Source of the DNA: Alphaproteobacteria bacterium
Lineage (GTDB): Bacteria; Pseudomonadota; Alphaproteobacteria; Caulobacterales; Aquidulcibacteraceae
Length of the DNA stretch: 33,263 nt
Assembly: GCA_016124255.1 (NCBI GenBank)
Contig: WGOB01000088.1
Coordinates: forward strand, 1 to 33,263
Direction: 5' to 3'
Below the pieces are notes generated by a model. That model was not told the origin of the DNA. It did not search any database and worked only from the letters and a program-made list of their open reading frames with translations. The translations under genes and the position numbers were made by a program. Below, piece after piece: positions 1-8,511 of this stretch (its first letter is position 1; the number at the start of each line of letters is the position of its first letter).

Positions 1-2
1 CC

Positions 3-1394
3 GCGCTGGTGCGGCAGGGCAAGGCCACGCCCCGCGAGCTGGTCGAAGAGGCGCTGACGCGGATTGCTTCGCGCAATCCCCCGCTGAACGCCGTCGTGCA
101 TGTCGCGCCCGAGGAAGCCCGGCGCGTCAGCGAAGGGCCCCTGCCGGAGGGGCCGTTCCGTGGCGTGCCGTTCCTGATCAAGGATCTGCATGCGCCGGTG
201 CGCGGCTGGCCGATGAGCAACGGCTCACGGTTCGGCGCAAGCCGCGTCATGGACGAAGATGATGAGTACGTGGCGCGCTGCCGCGCGGCCGGGCTCGTGA
301 TCCTCGGCAAGACCAATACGCCCGAATACGGGATCGGCGGCACCACGGAAGGCCAGGCGCTCGGAACATGCCGTTCGCCCTGGAACACCAATCATTCCTC
401 CGGCGGCTCTTCCGGCGGCGCCGCCGCAGCGGTCGCCGCGCGCATCACGCCGATGGCGCACGCGACCGATGGGCTCGGCTCCATCCGCATCCCGGCCGCG
501 TGCTGCGGGCTCGTCGGGATGAAGCCGACGCGCGATCGGACGCCGTCGTGGCGGCGCCGGATCATCGTCAACGCCAACACGATCGGCCATGTCGTTTCAC
601 GGAGCGTGCGCGACAGCGCCGCGATGCTCGACTGGATGGGGGCCGCGCGCAGCGAGGCGCCGTTCGCGCTGCCGGGGCAGGCGCGTCCGTATACGGACGA
701 GATCGCGGAGAAGCCGGGGCGTCTGAAGATCGCCTGGTCGGCGCAGACCCCCAGCGGCGTCGATCTCCACCCGGATGTCGAGAAGACGCTGGAGGAGACC
801 GGCGCGATGCTCACGTCGCTCGGACATGACGTGTTCGAGCGCGCGATCGAGATGGATTGGCGGGCGTTCTATCGCGCCATCAACGCCGCCGGCGCCGGCG
901 ATTTCGCCAAGAACATGCAGCGCGAGATCGAGGATGTCGGCGCGGAGCCCGGCGAGGGCGATCTTGAGCCGATGACGCGCGCGATCTGGGCGTCTTCCAA
1001 GCGCCTCAGCGCCGGTGAGGCCTTCGATGCTGCAGCGACCGCGAAGGCGCTGTGCTGGGCGATCACAGAGCAATGGCGGGACTTCGACGTGTTCCTGTGC
1101 CCGGTGATGATCACACCGCCGCCGGAACTTGGCTTCCTCGATCCGAAGACCGTTCCGCCGAAGGAGCTCAACAAGCGCCAGGGCCGCGTGTTCGGCTTTA
1201 CCCCGCCGTTCAATTTCACCGGACAGCCGTCGGTGTCCCTACCGCTCGGCATGTCGAAGGCGGGCCTGCCGATCGGCATGATGTTCACCGGCCGCTACGC
1301 CGACGAAGCGACGCTCTTTCGCCTCGCCGCGCAGCTTGAAGCGCATGCGCCGTGGGGAGAGCGGCGTCCGTCGCTTATCGCGCAGGCGGCCTGA
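3..1394 (+). CDS. Amidase-signature family enzyme (5' end outside window)
   Basis: This is an amidase-signature (AS) hydrolase that cleaves amide bonds; the substrate cannot be told from sequence. The frame is open to the first base of the window (A-L-V-R-Q-G-K-A-T-P), so the start codon lies upstream and the GTG at 9 is probably internal. Counting from that GTG, the Ser-cisSer-Lys triad is visible: Lys58 in LIKD, Ser134 in GGSSGG and Ser158 in GSIRIPA. The 24-residue gap between the two serines is the same as in fatty acid amide hydrolase. The usual TDGGGS is TDGLGS here, a small departure. The C-terminal GQPSVSLPLG and LPIGMMF segments are also typical. GatA is less likely, because no gatB or gatC is near and the N-terminus resembles generic amidases. 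The 3' end overlaps the convergent downstream gene by 20 bp. Confidence 0.9.
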   Translation, partial: ALVRQGKATPRELVEEALTRIASRNPPLNAVVHVAPEEARRVSEGPLPEGPFRGVPFLIKDLHAPVRGWPMSNGSRFGASRVMDEDDEYVARCRAAGLVILGKTNTPEYGIGGTTEGQALGTCRSPWNTNHSSGGSSGGAAAAVAARITPMAHATDGLGSIRIPAACCGLVGMKPTRDRTPSWRRRIIVNANTIGHVVSRSVRDSAAMLDWMGAARSEAPFALPGQARPYTDEIAEKPGRLKIAWSAQTPSGVDLHPDVEKTLEETGAMLTSLGHDVFERAIEMDWRAFYRAINAAGAGDFAKNMQREIEDVGAEPGEGDLEPMTRAIWASSKRLSAGEAFDAAATAKALCWAITEQWRDFDVFLCPVMITPPPELGFLDPKTVPPKELNKRQGRVFGFTPPFNFTGQPSVSLPLGMSKAGLPIGMMFTGRYADEATLFRLAAQLEAHAPWGERRPSLIAQAA

Positions 1395-2187
1395 GACCCT
1401 TGTAGAGATACGCGCTGAGGCATGCCTCCAGCCCCCAGGCCACCGCCAGGACCGCCGCCTCGATCACAACCTGCACGCCTATCGCGAGCACGGGCGACGC
1501 GCTCGCCAGCAGCATCAGGACGCGCGGCCCAAGTAGATTGAAAAACAGGAAAGCCGGCACCACCAGGATCAGGCGCGCGGCCGTGATCCTCAACATGTTG
1601 TCCTTCGTCCAGGCCCAGGTCTCAAAGGTGCGGACGCGGTTCTCCGCGGCGCTCGCGGGCGCTGCGATATAGAGCCGGGACGTAAGGAAGAACCAGATGA
1701 CGGCGTATCCGCCGAAGATGATCGCGGCGAGCAGCGGATTGGCGTAGAGCGCCTGCTCCATCACCCGCATCGCCGCCTCAACGTCATCCTCCGGCACGCT
1801 CTGGATGTCGACGCCGGCGCCGGTGAGGAAGATGTTCGCGCCTGGCATGCCGGCGACGAGGAAGACCAGGAATAGAAATGCGCCGATCAGCGCCATCGCG
1901 CCCGCCACCGACACCGCCGCGCGAGCGCGCGCGGGAAAATCTGTGGGCAGATCGAGCGCGTGACGCAGGAACGAGGTGTAGACGAACACGATGATGAGCG
2001 GCAGCACGACGAGCGCCAACGGCGCGGCGATGGCCTGGCCGCCGCCCTGCGCCAAGAGCTGGACTAGAACGCTGAGCGCGCCTCCTGCGGCGCACAGCGG
2101 CGCCAGCCTGGGGACCGCCGTCCGCCAAAGCGCGATCGCGGCGCGCACGCTCTGTAGGATCGGCGCCTTGCCGGCCGGAATCGTCAT
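1375..2187 (-). CDS. Hypothetical polytopic membrane protein (270 aa)
   Basis: I do not recognise this family with certainty. The 270-aa product has about six hydrophobic segments: an early helix around [19 protein letters not shown], then [72 protein letters not shown] and a final long segment ending in YLYKGLRPP. This is the architecture of an integral inner-membrane protein. The ATG at 2187 was chosen because a GGAGGC Shine-Dalgarno sits just upstream. The open frame continues to 2757, but only as the antisense shadow of trmFO. The gene is divergent from trmFO across a 66-bp gap and convergent with the amidase, overlapping its 3' end by 20 bp. Confidence 0.8.
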   Translation of the reverse strand: MTIPAGKAPILQSVRAAIALWRTAVPRLAPLCAAGGALSVLVQLLAQGGGQAIAAPLALVVLPLIIVFVYTSFLRHALDLPTDFPARARAAVSVAGAMALIGAFLFLVFLVAGMPGANIFLTGAGVDIQSVPEDDVEAAMRVMEQALYANPLLAAIIFGGYAVIWFFLTSRLYIAAPASAAENRVRTFETWAWTKDNMLRITAARLILVVPAFLFFNLLGPRVLMLLASASPVLAIGVQVVIEAAVLAVAWGLEACLSAYLYKGLRPPAR

Positions 2188-2253
2188 GCTGCCTCCGCCG
2201 CCTTTGTGCGCCATCCCTTGCCAGATCGCCATCGCGTGCGAGAGAGGGAAGCG

Positions 2254-3618
2254 ATGAAAGACGTGCATGTGATCGGCGCAGGCCTGGCTGGGTCGGAAGC
2301 GGCCTGGGCGCTGGCGGAAGCGGGCGCGCCCGTCGTGCTGCACGAGATGCGGCCCGTGCAGATGACGCCGGCGCACAAGACCGGGCTCTGCGCAGAACTC
2401 GTGTGCTCCAACTCTTTCAGAAGCGACGACCAAACCGCAAACGCAGTGGGGCTTCTTCACGAGGAGATGCGTCGGCTGGGTTCGCTGGTGATGGCGTGCG
2501 CAGAACCGGCGCAGGTGCCGGCGGGCGCCGCGCTGGCCGTGGACCGCGATATGTTCGCCGCCGCCGTGACCGCCAAGCTTGAGGCGCATCCCCTGATTCG
2601 CATCGCGCGCGAAGAAGTGGCCGCGCCGCCGGATGATTGGGACAGCGTGATCATCGCCACCGGACCGCTGACGTCGGATGCGCTGGCCGAGACGATCCGC
2701 GGCCAGACGGACGCGGCCGCGCTCGCGTTCTTCGATGCGATTGCGCCGATCGTGCATGCAGACTCGATCGACTTCTCGATCGCGTGGCGGCAGTCACGCT
2801 ACGACAAGGAAGGACCAGGCGGCGACAAGGCGGCCTACGTCAATTGCCCGATGGAGAAGGCGCAGTACGACGCGTTCGTTCAGGCGCTGCTCGATGCGCC
2901 AAAGGCGGAGTTCCGGGACTGGGAAAAGGACACGCCTTATTTCGAAGGCTGCCTGCCGATCGAGGTGATGGCCGAGCGCGGCGTGGAGACGCTGCGGCAT
3001 GGGCCGATGAAGCCGGTCGGGCTGCGCGATCCGCGCACGGGCAAGCGGCCGTGGGCCGTGGTGCAATTGCGCCAGGACAACACGCTCGGCACGCTCTTCA
3101 ACATCGTCGGATTCCAGACCAAGCTGAAACACGGCGCTCAACAGGAGATCTTCCGGACGATTCCCGGCCTTGAGAGCGCGGTTTTTGCGCGGCTTGGCGG
3201 CGTTCATCGCAACACATTCATCAACGCGCCCGCGCTGCTCGACGGCGCGCTCCGCTTGAAGACGGCGCCGCGGCTGCGGTTCGCTGGACAGATCACGGGC
3301 GTGGAAGGGTATGTCGAGAGCGCGGCCATGGGCATCCTCGCCGGCCGTTTCGCGGCGGCGGAACGCGCCGGCAGGTTCCTTGCGCCGCCGCCGATCACCA
3401 CGGCGCTCGGCGCGCTCCTGGCGCACGTCACCGGCGGGCATCTCAATGGCGGCGCCCAAACGTATCAGCCGATGAACGTCAATTTCGGTCTCTTCCCGCC
3501 GATCGATCCGCCGGCGCCGCCAGTGCGCGGCAAGGATCGCGCCCGCGCGCGCAAGGCGGCGCTCGCCGCGCGTGCGTTGCGCGATCTCGATGCGTGGCGC
3601 AGCGCCGAGCGTGCGTAG
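2254..3618 (+). CDS. trmFO: Methylenetetrahydrofolate–tRNA-(uracil-5-)-methyltransferase TrmFO
   Basis: TrmFO (formerly Gid) uses FAD and 5,10-methylene-THF to methylate U54 in the T-loop of tRNAs, in the cytoplasm. The N-terminus carries the dinucleotide-binding motif [13 protein letters not shown] (residues 6–18). It is followed by the family signature HEMRP and the catalytic-cysteine segment around Cys51 ([10 protein letters not shown]). The second functional cysteine lies in [15 protein letters not shown]. The downstream segments PMKPVGL and QLRQDN, and [12 protein letters not shown] near the C-terminus, are also family hallmarks. At 454 aa it matches the usual length of about 450. The ATG at 2254 follows an AGAGAGGGA ribosome-binding stretch; an in-frame start at 2206 would add 16 unconserved residues. 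The gene is convergent with the next one (3-bp gap). Confidence 0.97.
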   Translation: MKDVHVIGAGLAGSEAAWALAEAGAPVVLHEMRPVQMTPAHKTGLCAELVCSNSFRSDDQTANAVGLLHEEMRRLGSLVMACAEPAQVPAGAALAVDRDMFAAAVTAKLEAHPLIRIAREEVAAPPDDWDSVIIATGPLTSDALAETIRGQTDAAALAFFDAIAPIVHADSIDFSIAWRQSRYDKEGPGGDKAAYVNCPMEKAQYDAFVQALLDAPKAEFRDWEKDTPYFEGCLPIEVMAERGVETLRHGPMKPVGLRDPRTGKRPWAVVQLRQDNTLGTLFNIVGFQTKLKHGAQQEIFRTIPGLESAVFARLGGVHRNTFINAPALLDGALRLKTAPRLRFAGQITGVEGYVESAAMGILAGRFAAAERAGRFLAPPPITTALGALLAHVTGGHLNGGAQTYQPMNVNFGLFPPIDPPAPPVRGKDRARARKAALAARALRDLDAWRSAERA

Positions 3619-3621
3619 ACG

Positions 3622-4383
3622 TCAGATCCGTCCGCTCAGATTGGCGGCCAGAATGCGGAGCTGGCGCGACAGCAGCGAGGGAGGCCGCTCCGCGCTGAGA
3701 AAGCGCGGCACAAGGGCGAGATAGCCGATCCCCGCCATCGCCTTCGTCGGCAGTGCGCGTGCGTGGGTGCGCGCTTGCGCATATGCCGCATGGGCGGTGT
3801 TGGTCATCAACCGCAAAGCGGCGTCCGCGTCGCGCGCTTCGACTGGAAAGAGGCGCCGCCCCCGCTCCGCCCAATAGCGCCGTGCACGGAGCAGCCCCGT
3901 GAGCCCCCATGCGCGCCCGGCGTCGCGGATGAAGGCGTCCGCAGGCGCCACGTCCAGCGCTGCGAGCGCGAGCCGAAAGGCGCCGCCTGCGGTCGCGTCG
4001 ACATAGGCGGTCTGTTCGGCCCAGCTTTGAAACGGGGCCGCCTCGAAATCCTGTACGCGGGCATCGATCATGGCGTCGAAGACGGCGAGCGGCAGCGCGG
4101 CCTCGGCGTGGGCCGCAGCGAGCGCTTCGGCGGCCGGGTGCGCGCGGGTGCGCCCTGCTGCGATGCCCGCAATCGTTTCACGCCACCACGCCAGGCGGAT
4201 GGCGCCAACGCGCGCCTCCTGCGTCTTCTCCGCTGTCTTGGCGATCTCGTAGACCGCCGCATAAACCGCAATCAATCTTGCACGTTCGGCCGGCGGCGCG
4301 AACCGGGACGCAAGCCAGCGATCGAGATCGCGTCGCTTAATGCGCGCGTCGAGCTTGCGCTGGTGCGGCGGGACCACGCTCAT
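3622..4383 (-). CDS. Squalene/phytoene synthase family protein (NDUFAF6-like)
   Basis: This 253-aa protein has the all-helical isoprenoid synthase fold signature of the squalene/phytoene synthase family: RFAPPAERARLIAVYAAVYEI, then IRLAWWRETI, with GLTGLLRARRYW and LFPVE further on. The Asp-rich metal-binding motifs of true squalene and phytoene synthases are not visible; the first motif region reads YEIAKTAEKTQE. That pattern resembles the catalytically inactive NDUFAF6 group, which assists respiratory complex I assembly, so a non-enzymatic assembly role is my inference. No other carotenoid or hopanoid gene is nearby. From memory, alphaproteobacterial genomes often place this family between secDF and trmFO, as here. 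The start at 4383 leaves a 14-bp gap to the upstream gene. Confidence 0.8.
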   Translation of the reverse strand: MSVVPPHQRKLDARIKRRDLDRWLASRFAPPAERARLIAVYAAVYEIAKTAEKTQEARVGAIRLAWWRETIAGIAAGRTRAHPAAEALAAAHAEAALPLAVFDAMIDARVQDFEAAPFQSWAEQTAYVDATAGGAFRLALAALDVAPADAFIRDAGRAWGLTGLLRARRYWAERGRRLFPVEARDADAALRLMTNTAHAAYAQARTHARALPTKAMAGIGYLALVPRFLSAERPPSLLSRQLRILAANLSGRI

Positions 4384-4397
4384 GCATCCGCCCGCGT

Positions 4398-5024
4398 TCA
4401 GAAGAGCGTGCTGGCGCCTGTCATGGCGACGAGCATCGGCACGGACAGAAACGTGTTGGTCCGCGAGAACAGCATCGCCGTGCGCGCCGAACGGGCCTTC
4501 ACGTCAGGCGGCAGCGCAGCGTTGACCTCGCCGATGCCGAGCGCCTTCTGCTGGTTCGGCCAAATCACAAACCACACGTTGAACCACATGATCACCGCGA
4601 GCCACATGCCTACGCCGATGAAGATGTGACGCGGGACGGCGAAACCGTCGGCTGCGCCGAGCGTCAGCGCCTGCCAGAGATAATTCTGATTCCAGGCGAG
4701 GAGCAGGCCGGTGACCAATGTCGCCATCGCGCCCCAGCGGAACCAGAAGAGCGCCGCGGGCGCGATCACCTTGCTGATCGCGGGGCCGCGATGTTCTTCC
4801 GGAATCTTCGGGACGTTGGGGATCTGCACGAAGTTGAAATAGTAGAGCAGCCCGATCCACATGATCCCCGAGAGGACGTGCGACCAGCGGAACAGCGCTT
4901 CCCAGAAAATTGGCGATGGCGGGGGCTGGTTCGCCACCTGCGCCGCTACGTAAAGCAGAAAGGCCAGTCCGACGGCGAGCGCCGTCCAGGCGACGTAACG
5001 GATGTTGGCGAGAAACGCGCCCAT
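4398..5024 (-). CDS. PuuD-like (DUF989) membrane protein lacking cytochrome c domain
   Basis: The 208-aa product is a polytopic membrane protein matching the membrane portion of urate hydroxylase PuuD. Recognisable segments are FRWSHVLSGIMWIGLLYYFNFVQIP, a middle block ending in FWFRWGAMATLVTGLLL, the pair HIFIGVGMWLAVIMWFNVWFVIWPNQQK, and the C-terminal RTNTFLSVPMLVAMTG. Full PuuD couples this domain to a C-terminal cytochrome c and oxidises urate to 5-hydroxyisourate. Here the protein ends straight after the last helix and has no CxxCH motif. No purine-catabolism gene is next to it, so the urate role is unproven. Conserved histidines (HVLSG, RHIFIG) could bind haem. The ATG at 5024 is preceded by GGGAGGGG. 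It lies downstream of secF on the same strand. Confidence 0.75.
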   Translation of the reverse strand: MGAFLANIRYVAWTALAVGLAFLLYVAAQVANQPPPSPIFWEALFRWSHVLSGIMWIGLLYYFNFVQIPNVPKIPEEHRGPAISKVIAPAALFWFRWGAMATLVTGLLLAWNQNYLWQALTLGAADGFAVPRHIFIGVGMWLAVIMWFNVWFVIWPNQQKALGIGEVNAALPPDVKARSARTAMLFSRTNTFLSVPMLVAMTGASTLF

Positions 5025-5092
5025 TGGCCCCTCCCGAGTTCGTACGACGGGCGCTTGAGCGGCCCTCCGCAGGCAGATGATCCGAACCGAGC

Positions 5093-6151
5093 TTAAGGCC
5101 GATTTTCGACGAGGTCAGCCCGACTCCTTTGTGGGGGGTCGCCTTCGCCCCCCCGGCGTACGCCCCAAATGAGAATCGCCGGCGCCGCGACATAGAGAGA
5201 CGAGTACGTGCCGATGACGATCCCGAAGATCATGGCGATGGCGAAGCCGGACAGCGCCGCGCCGCCGATGGCCAGGAGCCCGCCGAGGGCGAGAAGCGCG
5301 GTGCAGCCGGTGATGATGGTGCGCGAGAGCGTCTGGTTGAGCGAGAGGTCGACCACTTCGCCAAGCGGCATTTTCTTGAACTTGCGCAAGTTCTCGCGCA
5401 TGCGGTCGAACACCACCACCGTGTCGTTCATGGAATAGCCGATGATGGTCAAGAGCGCGGCGATGATGGTGAGCGTGAATTCAAGACGGAAGATCGAGAA
5501 CAGGCCGAGCGTCAGGATGACGTCGTGAAAAAGCGCCAGCACCGCACCCAAACCAAACTGCCACTCGAAGCGAAACCAGATGTAGATCAGCATCAGGACG
5601 ATCGCGAGACCGAGCGCAATGAGGCCGGAGGAGAAGAGCTCGCCTGACACCTTCGGACCGACGACTTGGCGATCTCGCACCTCGCCGCTCGGGATCAACG
5701 CCTCGACGTTGTCTTCGACCTGCTGAGCGACGTTGGCGGCTTCCGCATCGGACGGGCTCTCGTAGCGCAGGACGGCATAGTGCAGGTCGCTGGTCTCGTC
5801 GCGCGGCCCTGTCGTCTCTTGGACCTGCACGTCGCCAAGTTGCAGGGCGTTCAACGCGCCTCGGAGCGCTTCAAGGTCGATCGGCTGCGGGGCGGCGACG
5901 ATCATCGAGGTGCCGCCCTTGAAGTCGATCCCGAGATTGAAGCCGCGGGCAAGAACCGCGCCTGTCCTGTCGAGCGGCGATCCTTCCGCGGCCTGGTAGA
6001 TCGCGACGGGGTTCTCGCGGAATCCACCGGTAAAGACGGAGACGAACGTCGCAGCGATGGCGACAAAGGAAAAGATCGCAGCGATTCCGGCGAAGCGCAC
6101 ATAGGTGAAGCGCGTCTGGTTGGGCAGATTTCTGATCAGCGGCCATTTCAT
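5093..6151 (-). CDS. secF: Protein translocase subunit SecF
   Basis: SecF pairs with SecD in the inner membrane and uses the proton-motive force to help pull preproteins through SecYEG. The 352-aa product has an N-terminal transmembrane helix (around residues 18–42) and a periplasmic domain containing the GIDFKGGTSM signature. A C-terminal five-helix RND-type block follows, with the landmarks VGPKVSGEL, LALFHDVILTLGLFSI and ITGCTALLALGGL; the segment GYSMNDTVVVFDRMREN is nearly invariant in the family. It is slightly longer than many SecF proteins (about 300–320 aa), with extra residues after the first helix and a hydrophilic tail. It follows secD by 28 bp and is surely cotranscribed with it. 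Confidence 0.97.
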   Translation of the reverse strand: MKWPLIRNLPNQTRFTYVRFAGIAAIFSFVAIAATFVSVFTGGFRENPVAIYQAAEGSPLDRTGAVLARGFNLGIDFKGGTSMIVAAPQPIDLEALRGALNALQLGDVQVQETTGPRDETSDLHYAVLRYESPSDAEAANVAQQVEDNVEALIPSGEVRDRQVVGPKVSGELFSSGLIALGLAIVLMLIYIWFRFEWQFGLGAVLALFHDVILTLGLFSIFRLEFTLTIIAALLTIIGYSMNDTVVVFDRMRENLRKFKKMPLGEVVDLSLNQTLSRTIITGCTALLALGGLLAIGGAALSGFAIAMIFGIVIGTYSSLYVAAPAILIWGVRRGGEGDPPQRSRADLVENRP

Positions 6152-6179
6152 CGGCGTGGTCCCCGAGAACTCAGGAGGG

Positions 6180-7799
6180 TCAATAGATCGGCAGTTTCTT
6201 CGGGCGCGCGGCGCGATACCAGAGTGCGAGCAGGATTTGCGTCACGAGCACCGCGGTGAAGACCGAGGTGATGACGCCGATCGACAAGGTCCACGCAAAG
6301 CCGCGCACCGGGCCGATGCCGAACTGGAAGAGAATGAGCGCGGCGAGGATGGTGGTCAGGTTCGCGTCGATGATGGTGACCATCGCGCGGGAAAAGCCGG
6401 CGTCGATGGCGAGCGCCGGACCGCGCCCCTGGGCCTGCTCCTCGCGCATGCGCTCATAGATCAGTACGTTGGCGTCGACCGCCATAGCGATGGTGAGGAT
6501 GAGGCCGGCGATGCCCGGCAGCGTCAGCGCCGCGCCCACAAGCGACATCGCCGCCACGATGAGAACGCCGTTGATGATCAGCGCGAGGCACGCGATGAGC
6601 CCGAACAGGCCGTAAGCAAGCGCCATGAATACCAGCGTCGCGATCGCGCCGATGATCCCGGCAAGGGCGCCGGAATTAATGGCGTCCTGCCCAAGCTCCG
6701 CGCCGACGGTGCGTTCCTCAATCACAGTCAGCGGGACGGGCAAGGCGCCCGCGTTCAGAAGCAGCGCCAATTCCTGCGCGCTCTGCGGCGTGAACGAGCC
6801 GCTGATCTGCCCTGATCCGCCGCAGATCGGCTCGTTGAACACTGGATCGGTGAGCACCTGGCCGTCCAGGACGATCGCGAACTGGCGACCGACATTGTCG
6901 GTGGAGATGTTGCAGAAAATGCGCGAGCCGCGGCCATTGAAGCGAAAGTTGACGACGGATTCGTTGGTCTGCGCATCGAAGCCGGCGCGGGCGTTGTTGA
7001 GATACTCGCCGGTCAGTTCCGGGCGGCGGCGCACGACGACGCCCCCCGGACGCGCCTCCTGGTCGGCGTAGGGAAACAGCACCGCGTCTGAAGGCAGCCG
7101 GCCCTCCTGCGCGTCGAGGGGGTCGATGTTCTGTGCGGGAAGGTGGAACGTCAAAAGCGCAGTCTGACCGATGCGCTCGCGCAGCACCTCCGGATCGCTC
7201 TCGCCCGGCGCCTGGACGACGATGCGGTCGTCGCCCTGCGGCACGATCGTGACTTCGGCCACGCCGGTCGGGTCGACGCGGCGGCGGATCACCTCGATCG
7301 ACTGGCGCACGGATTGTCGCGCAAGCTGCGTGAGCGCGACGTCTGTGACCTGCGCTTCGATGACGCCGTCGCCGGCGTCGCGGAATTCGACATCCGGCTC
7401 GCTGTTGCCGAACTGATTGACCTGGATCGGCGAAACGATGGCCTGCAGGCTTTCCAGCGCGCGCTCCATCTCGCTGGCGTCGTTCAGGCGGACGCGCGCA
7501 ACGCCGCCCTGGATGCCGCGCCGCACGGCGCGGATCCGCGGATCGGATTCGCGCAATTGCCGCGACATGTCGTCCGCGATCTGCTCAAGCCGCTGCTGGC
7601 GCAGGGTCGCGAGGTCGACTTCGAGAAGAAGCTGGGAGCCGCCGCGCAGGTCGAGGCCGAGGTTCATCGTGGAGCCGCGCACGAAGCCCGGCATGCGCTC
7701 CAGCACGTTGGCGGGCAGGACGTTGGGCGCAGCGAAGATCGCGCCAACGACGGCGACGATGATCACAAGGATGATGCGCCAGCGCGCGACCTGAAGCAT
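6180..7799 (-). CDS. secD: Protein translocase subunit SecD
   Basis: SecD is the larger half of the SecDF translocation motor. The 539-aa product starts with a transmembrane helix, then the hallmark NLGLDLRGGSQLLLEVD and a long periplasmic P1 region (roughly residues 60–360) that includes RRVDPTGVAEVTI and VQAPGESDPE. It ends with a five-helix domain containing GLIACLALIINGVLIVAAMS, ILTIAMAVDANVLIYERMREE and a final YRAARPKKLPIY tail. The start codon is one base after the stop of the small upstream ORF (TGA-C-ATG). Its strong AGGAGG ribosome-binding site lies inside that ORF, nine bases before the ATG, so the two are probably translationally coupled. The yajC–secD–secF order is the standard operon apart from the inserted small ORF. 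Confidence 0.97.
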   Translation of the reverse strand: MLQVARWRIILVIIVAVVGAIFAAPNVLPANVLERMPGFVRGSTMNLGLDLRGGSQLLLEVDLATLRQQRLEQIADDMSRQLRESDPRIRAVRRGIQGGVARVRLNDASEMERALESLQAIVSPIQVNQFGNSEPDVEFRDAGDGVIEAQVTDVALTQLARQSVRQSIEVIRRRVDPTGVAEVTIVPQGDDRIVVQAPGESDPEVLRERIGQTALLTFHLPAQNIDPLDAQEGRLPSDAVLFPYADQEARPGGVVVRRRPELTGEYLNNARAGFDAQTNESVVNFRFNGRGSRIFCNISTDNVGRQFAIVLDGQVLTDPVFNEPICGGSGQISGSFTPQSAQELALLLNAGALPVPLTVIEERTVGAELGQDAINSGALAGIIGAIATLVFMALAYGLFGLIACLALIINGVLIVAAMSLVGAALTLPGIAGLILTIAMAVDANVLIYERMREEQAQGRGPALAIDAGFSRAMVTIIDANLTTILAALILFQFGIGPVRGFAWTLSIGVITSVFTAVLVTQILLALWYRAARPKKLPIY

Positions 7800-7800
7800 G

Positions 7801-7989
7801 TCAGTGCGCCTCCTGGACGCTGTTCGAGGATTGCTCGGGCAACGGATCGTTCACGTAGACCCGCAGTGCAAGAATTTCGAGCGGCGCGGGCAGTGCGCCG
7901 ACGCGCGCACTCGCAACCACCTCGTCGTCGTCAGCGGCGGCGGCCAGATGCTCGCGATCGATCGGGATCGGAATGCGCGCGCGGCGCAT
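7801..7989 (-). CDS. Unrecognised small ORF (62 aa) between yajC and secD
   Basis: I do not recognise this protein. It fills the yajC–secD interval exactly: its ATG is two bases after the yajC stop (TGA-CC-ATG) and its TGA ends one base before the secD ATG. About four fifths of its codons end in G or C, as in neighbouring real genes. The product starts basic (MRRARIPIPIDREH), has an acidic patch (ADDDEVV), a hydrophobic centre (LPAPLEILALRVYV) and a polar tail, with no signal peptide or transmembrane helix. It has no good Shine-Dalgarno of its own, so expression would rely on ribosomes re-initiating after yajC. The secD ribosome-binding site lies within its last codons. It could be a real accessory of the Sec motor or only a spacer read for coupling. 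Confidence 0.55.
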   Translation of the reverse strand: MRRARIPIPIDREHLAAAADDDEVVASARVGALPAPLEILALRVYVNDPLPEQSSNSVQEAH

Positions 7990-7991
7990 GG

Positions 7992-8345
7992 TCAGCTCGC
8001 GGCGGAATCGTTCGCCGGCGCAGGCTCCGTCTTGGCGCGCACTTCCGAGATGGTGTGACGCACGACGCGCACTTCCACGTTCGGCGCCAGCTCCACCCGC
8101 ACCTCATCGTCGGCGACCGACTTCACCTTGCCGATCATGCCGCCCGAGGTGACGACGACATCGCCGCGCTTCAGGCCCTGGATCATCGCCTGGTGGGCTT
8201 TCATCCGCCGCTGCTGGGGACGAATGAGCAGGAAGTAGAAGATGATGACGATGAGGACGATGGGGAGGAATTGGGCGATGATCGCCATCGTCGGATCGCC
8301 GCCGGCGCCCGTGCCGGATGCCGCCTGCGCAGTGAAAAAGAGCAT
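7992..8345 (-). CDS. yajC: Preprotein translocase subunit YajC
   Basis: YajC is the small single-span inner-membrane partner of SecDF. The 117-aa product has a short periplasmic N-terminus, one strong transmembrane helix (IIAQFLPIVLIVIIFYFLLIRPQ, about residues 22–44) and the cytoplasmic signature RPQQRRMKAHQAMIQGLKRGDVVVTSGG. A β-rich segment, GKVKSVADDEVRVELAPNVEVRVVRHTIS, follows. The tail (TEPAPANDSAAS) is low-complexity, as is common in this family. It heads the yajC–small ORF–secD–secF operon; a σ70-like promoter is visible about 110 bp upstream of its ATG. Confidence 0.96.
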   Translation of the reverse strand: MLFFTAQAASGTGAGGDPTMAIIAQFLPIVLIVIIFYFLLIRPQQRRMKAHQAMIQGLKRGDVVVTSGGMIGKVKSVADDEVRVELAPNVEVRVVRHTISEVRAKTEPAPANDSAAS

Positions 8346-8453
8346 GGAACCCCGATGTGGAAACTAGAATGGAGCCCGGGCGCGGCGCGGTGACGGACGG
8401 AAAGTCCCAGCGGCCAGACGCCCGGTTCGCCGGAGGCGGCGGAAGCGGCGCGG

Positions 8454-8481
8454 ACTATAAGGGCGCCGCCCGCCAATTCAA
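8454..8481 (-). promoter_or_regulatory. Putative σ70-type promoter for yajC–secDF
   Basis: On the minus strand a TTGAAT hexamer (8481–8476) is followed after 16 bp by TATAGT (8459–8454). These are good matches to the −35 and −10 consensus. Transcription would start near 8447 and run into yajC after a leader of about 100 nt. The site lies in the 166-bp gap after the nlpD-like gene, the only sizeable gap between that gene and secD. This is inferred from consensus matching alone. Confidence 0.5.
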
Positions 8482-8511
8482 CGGGGCCGCCGGCGCCCTC
8501 GGGAAAACCGC

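Noticed and set aside
2188-2757. N-terminal extension of the minus-strand membrane protein up to 2757
   Set aside because: It is antisense to the well-supported trmFO, is basic and low-complexity, and a good ribosome-binding site precedes the internal ATG at 2187.
7143-8393. 416-codon plus-strand ORF
   Set aside because: It is antisense to secD and yajC, with shadow-like composition.
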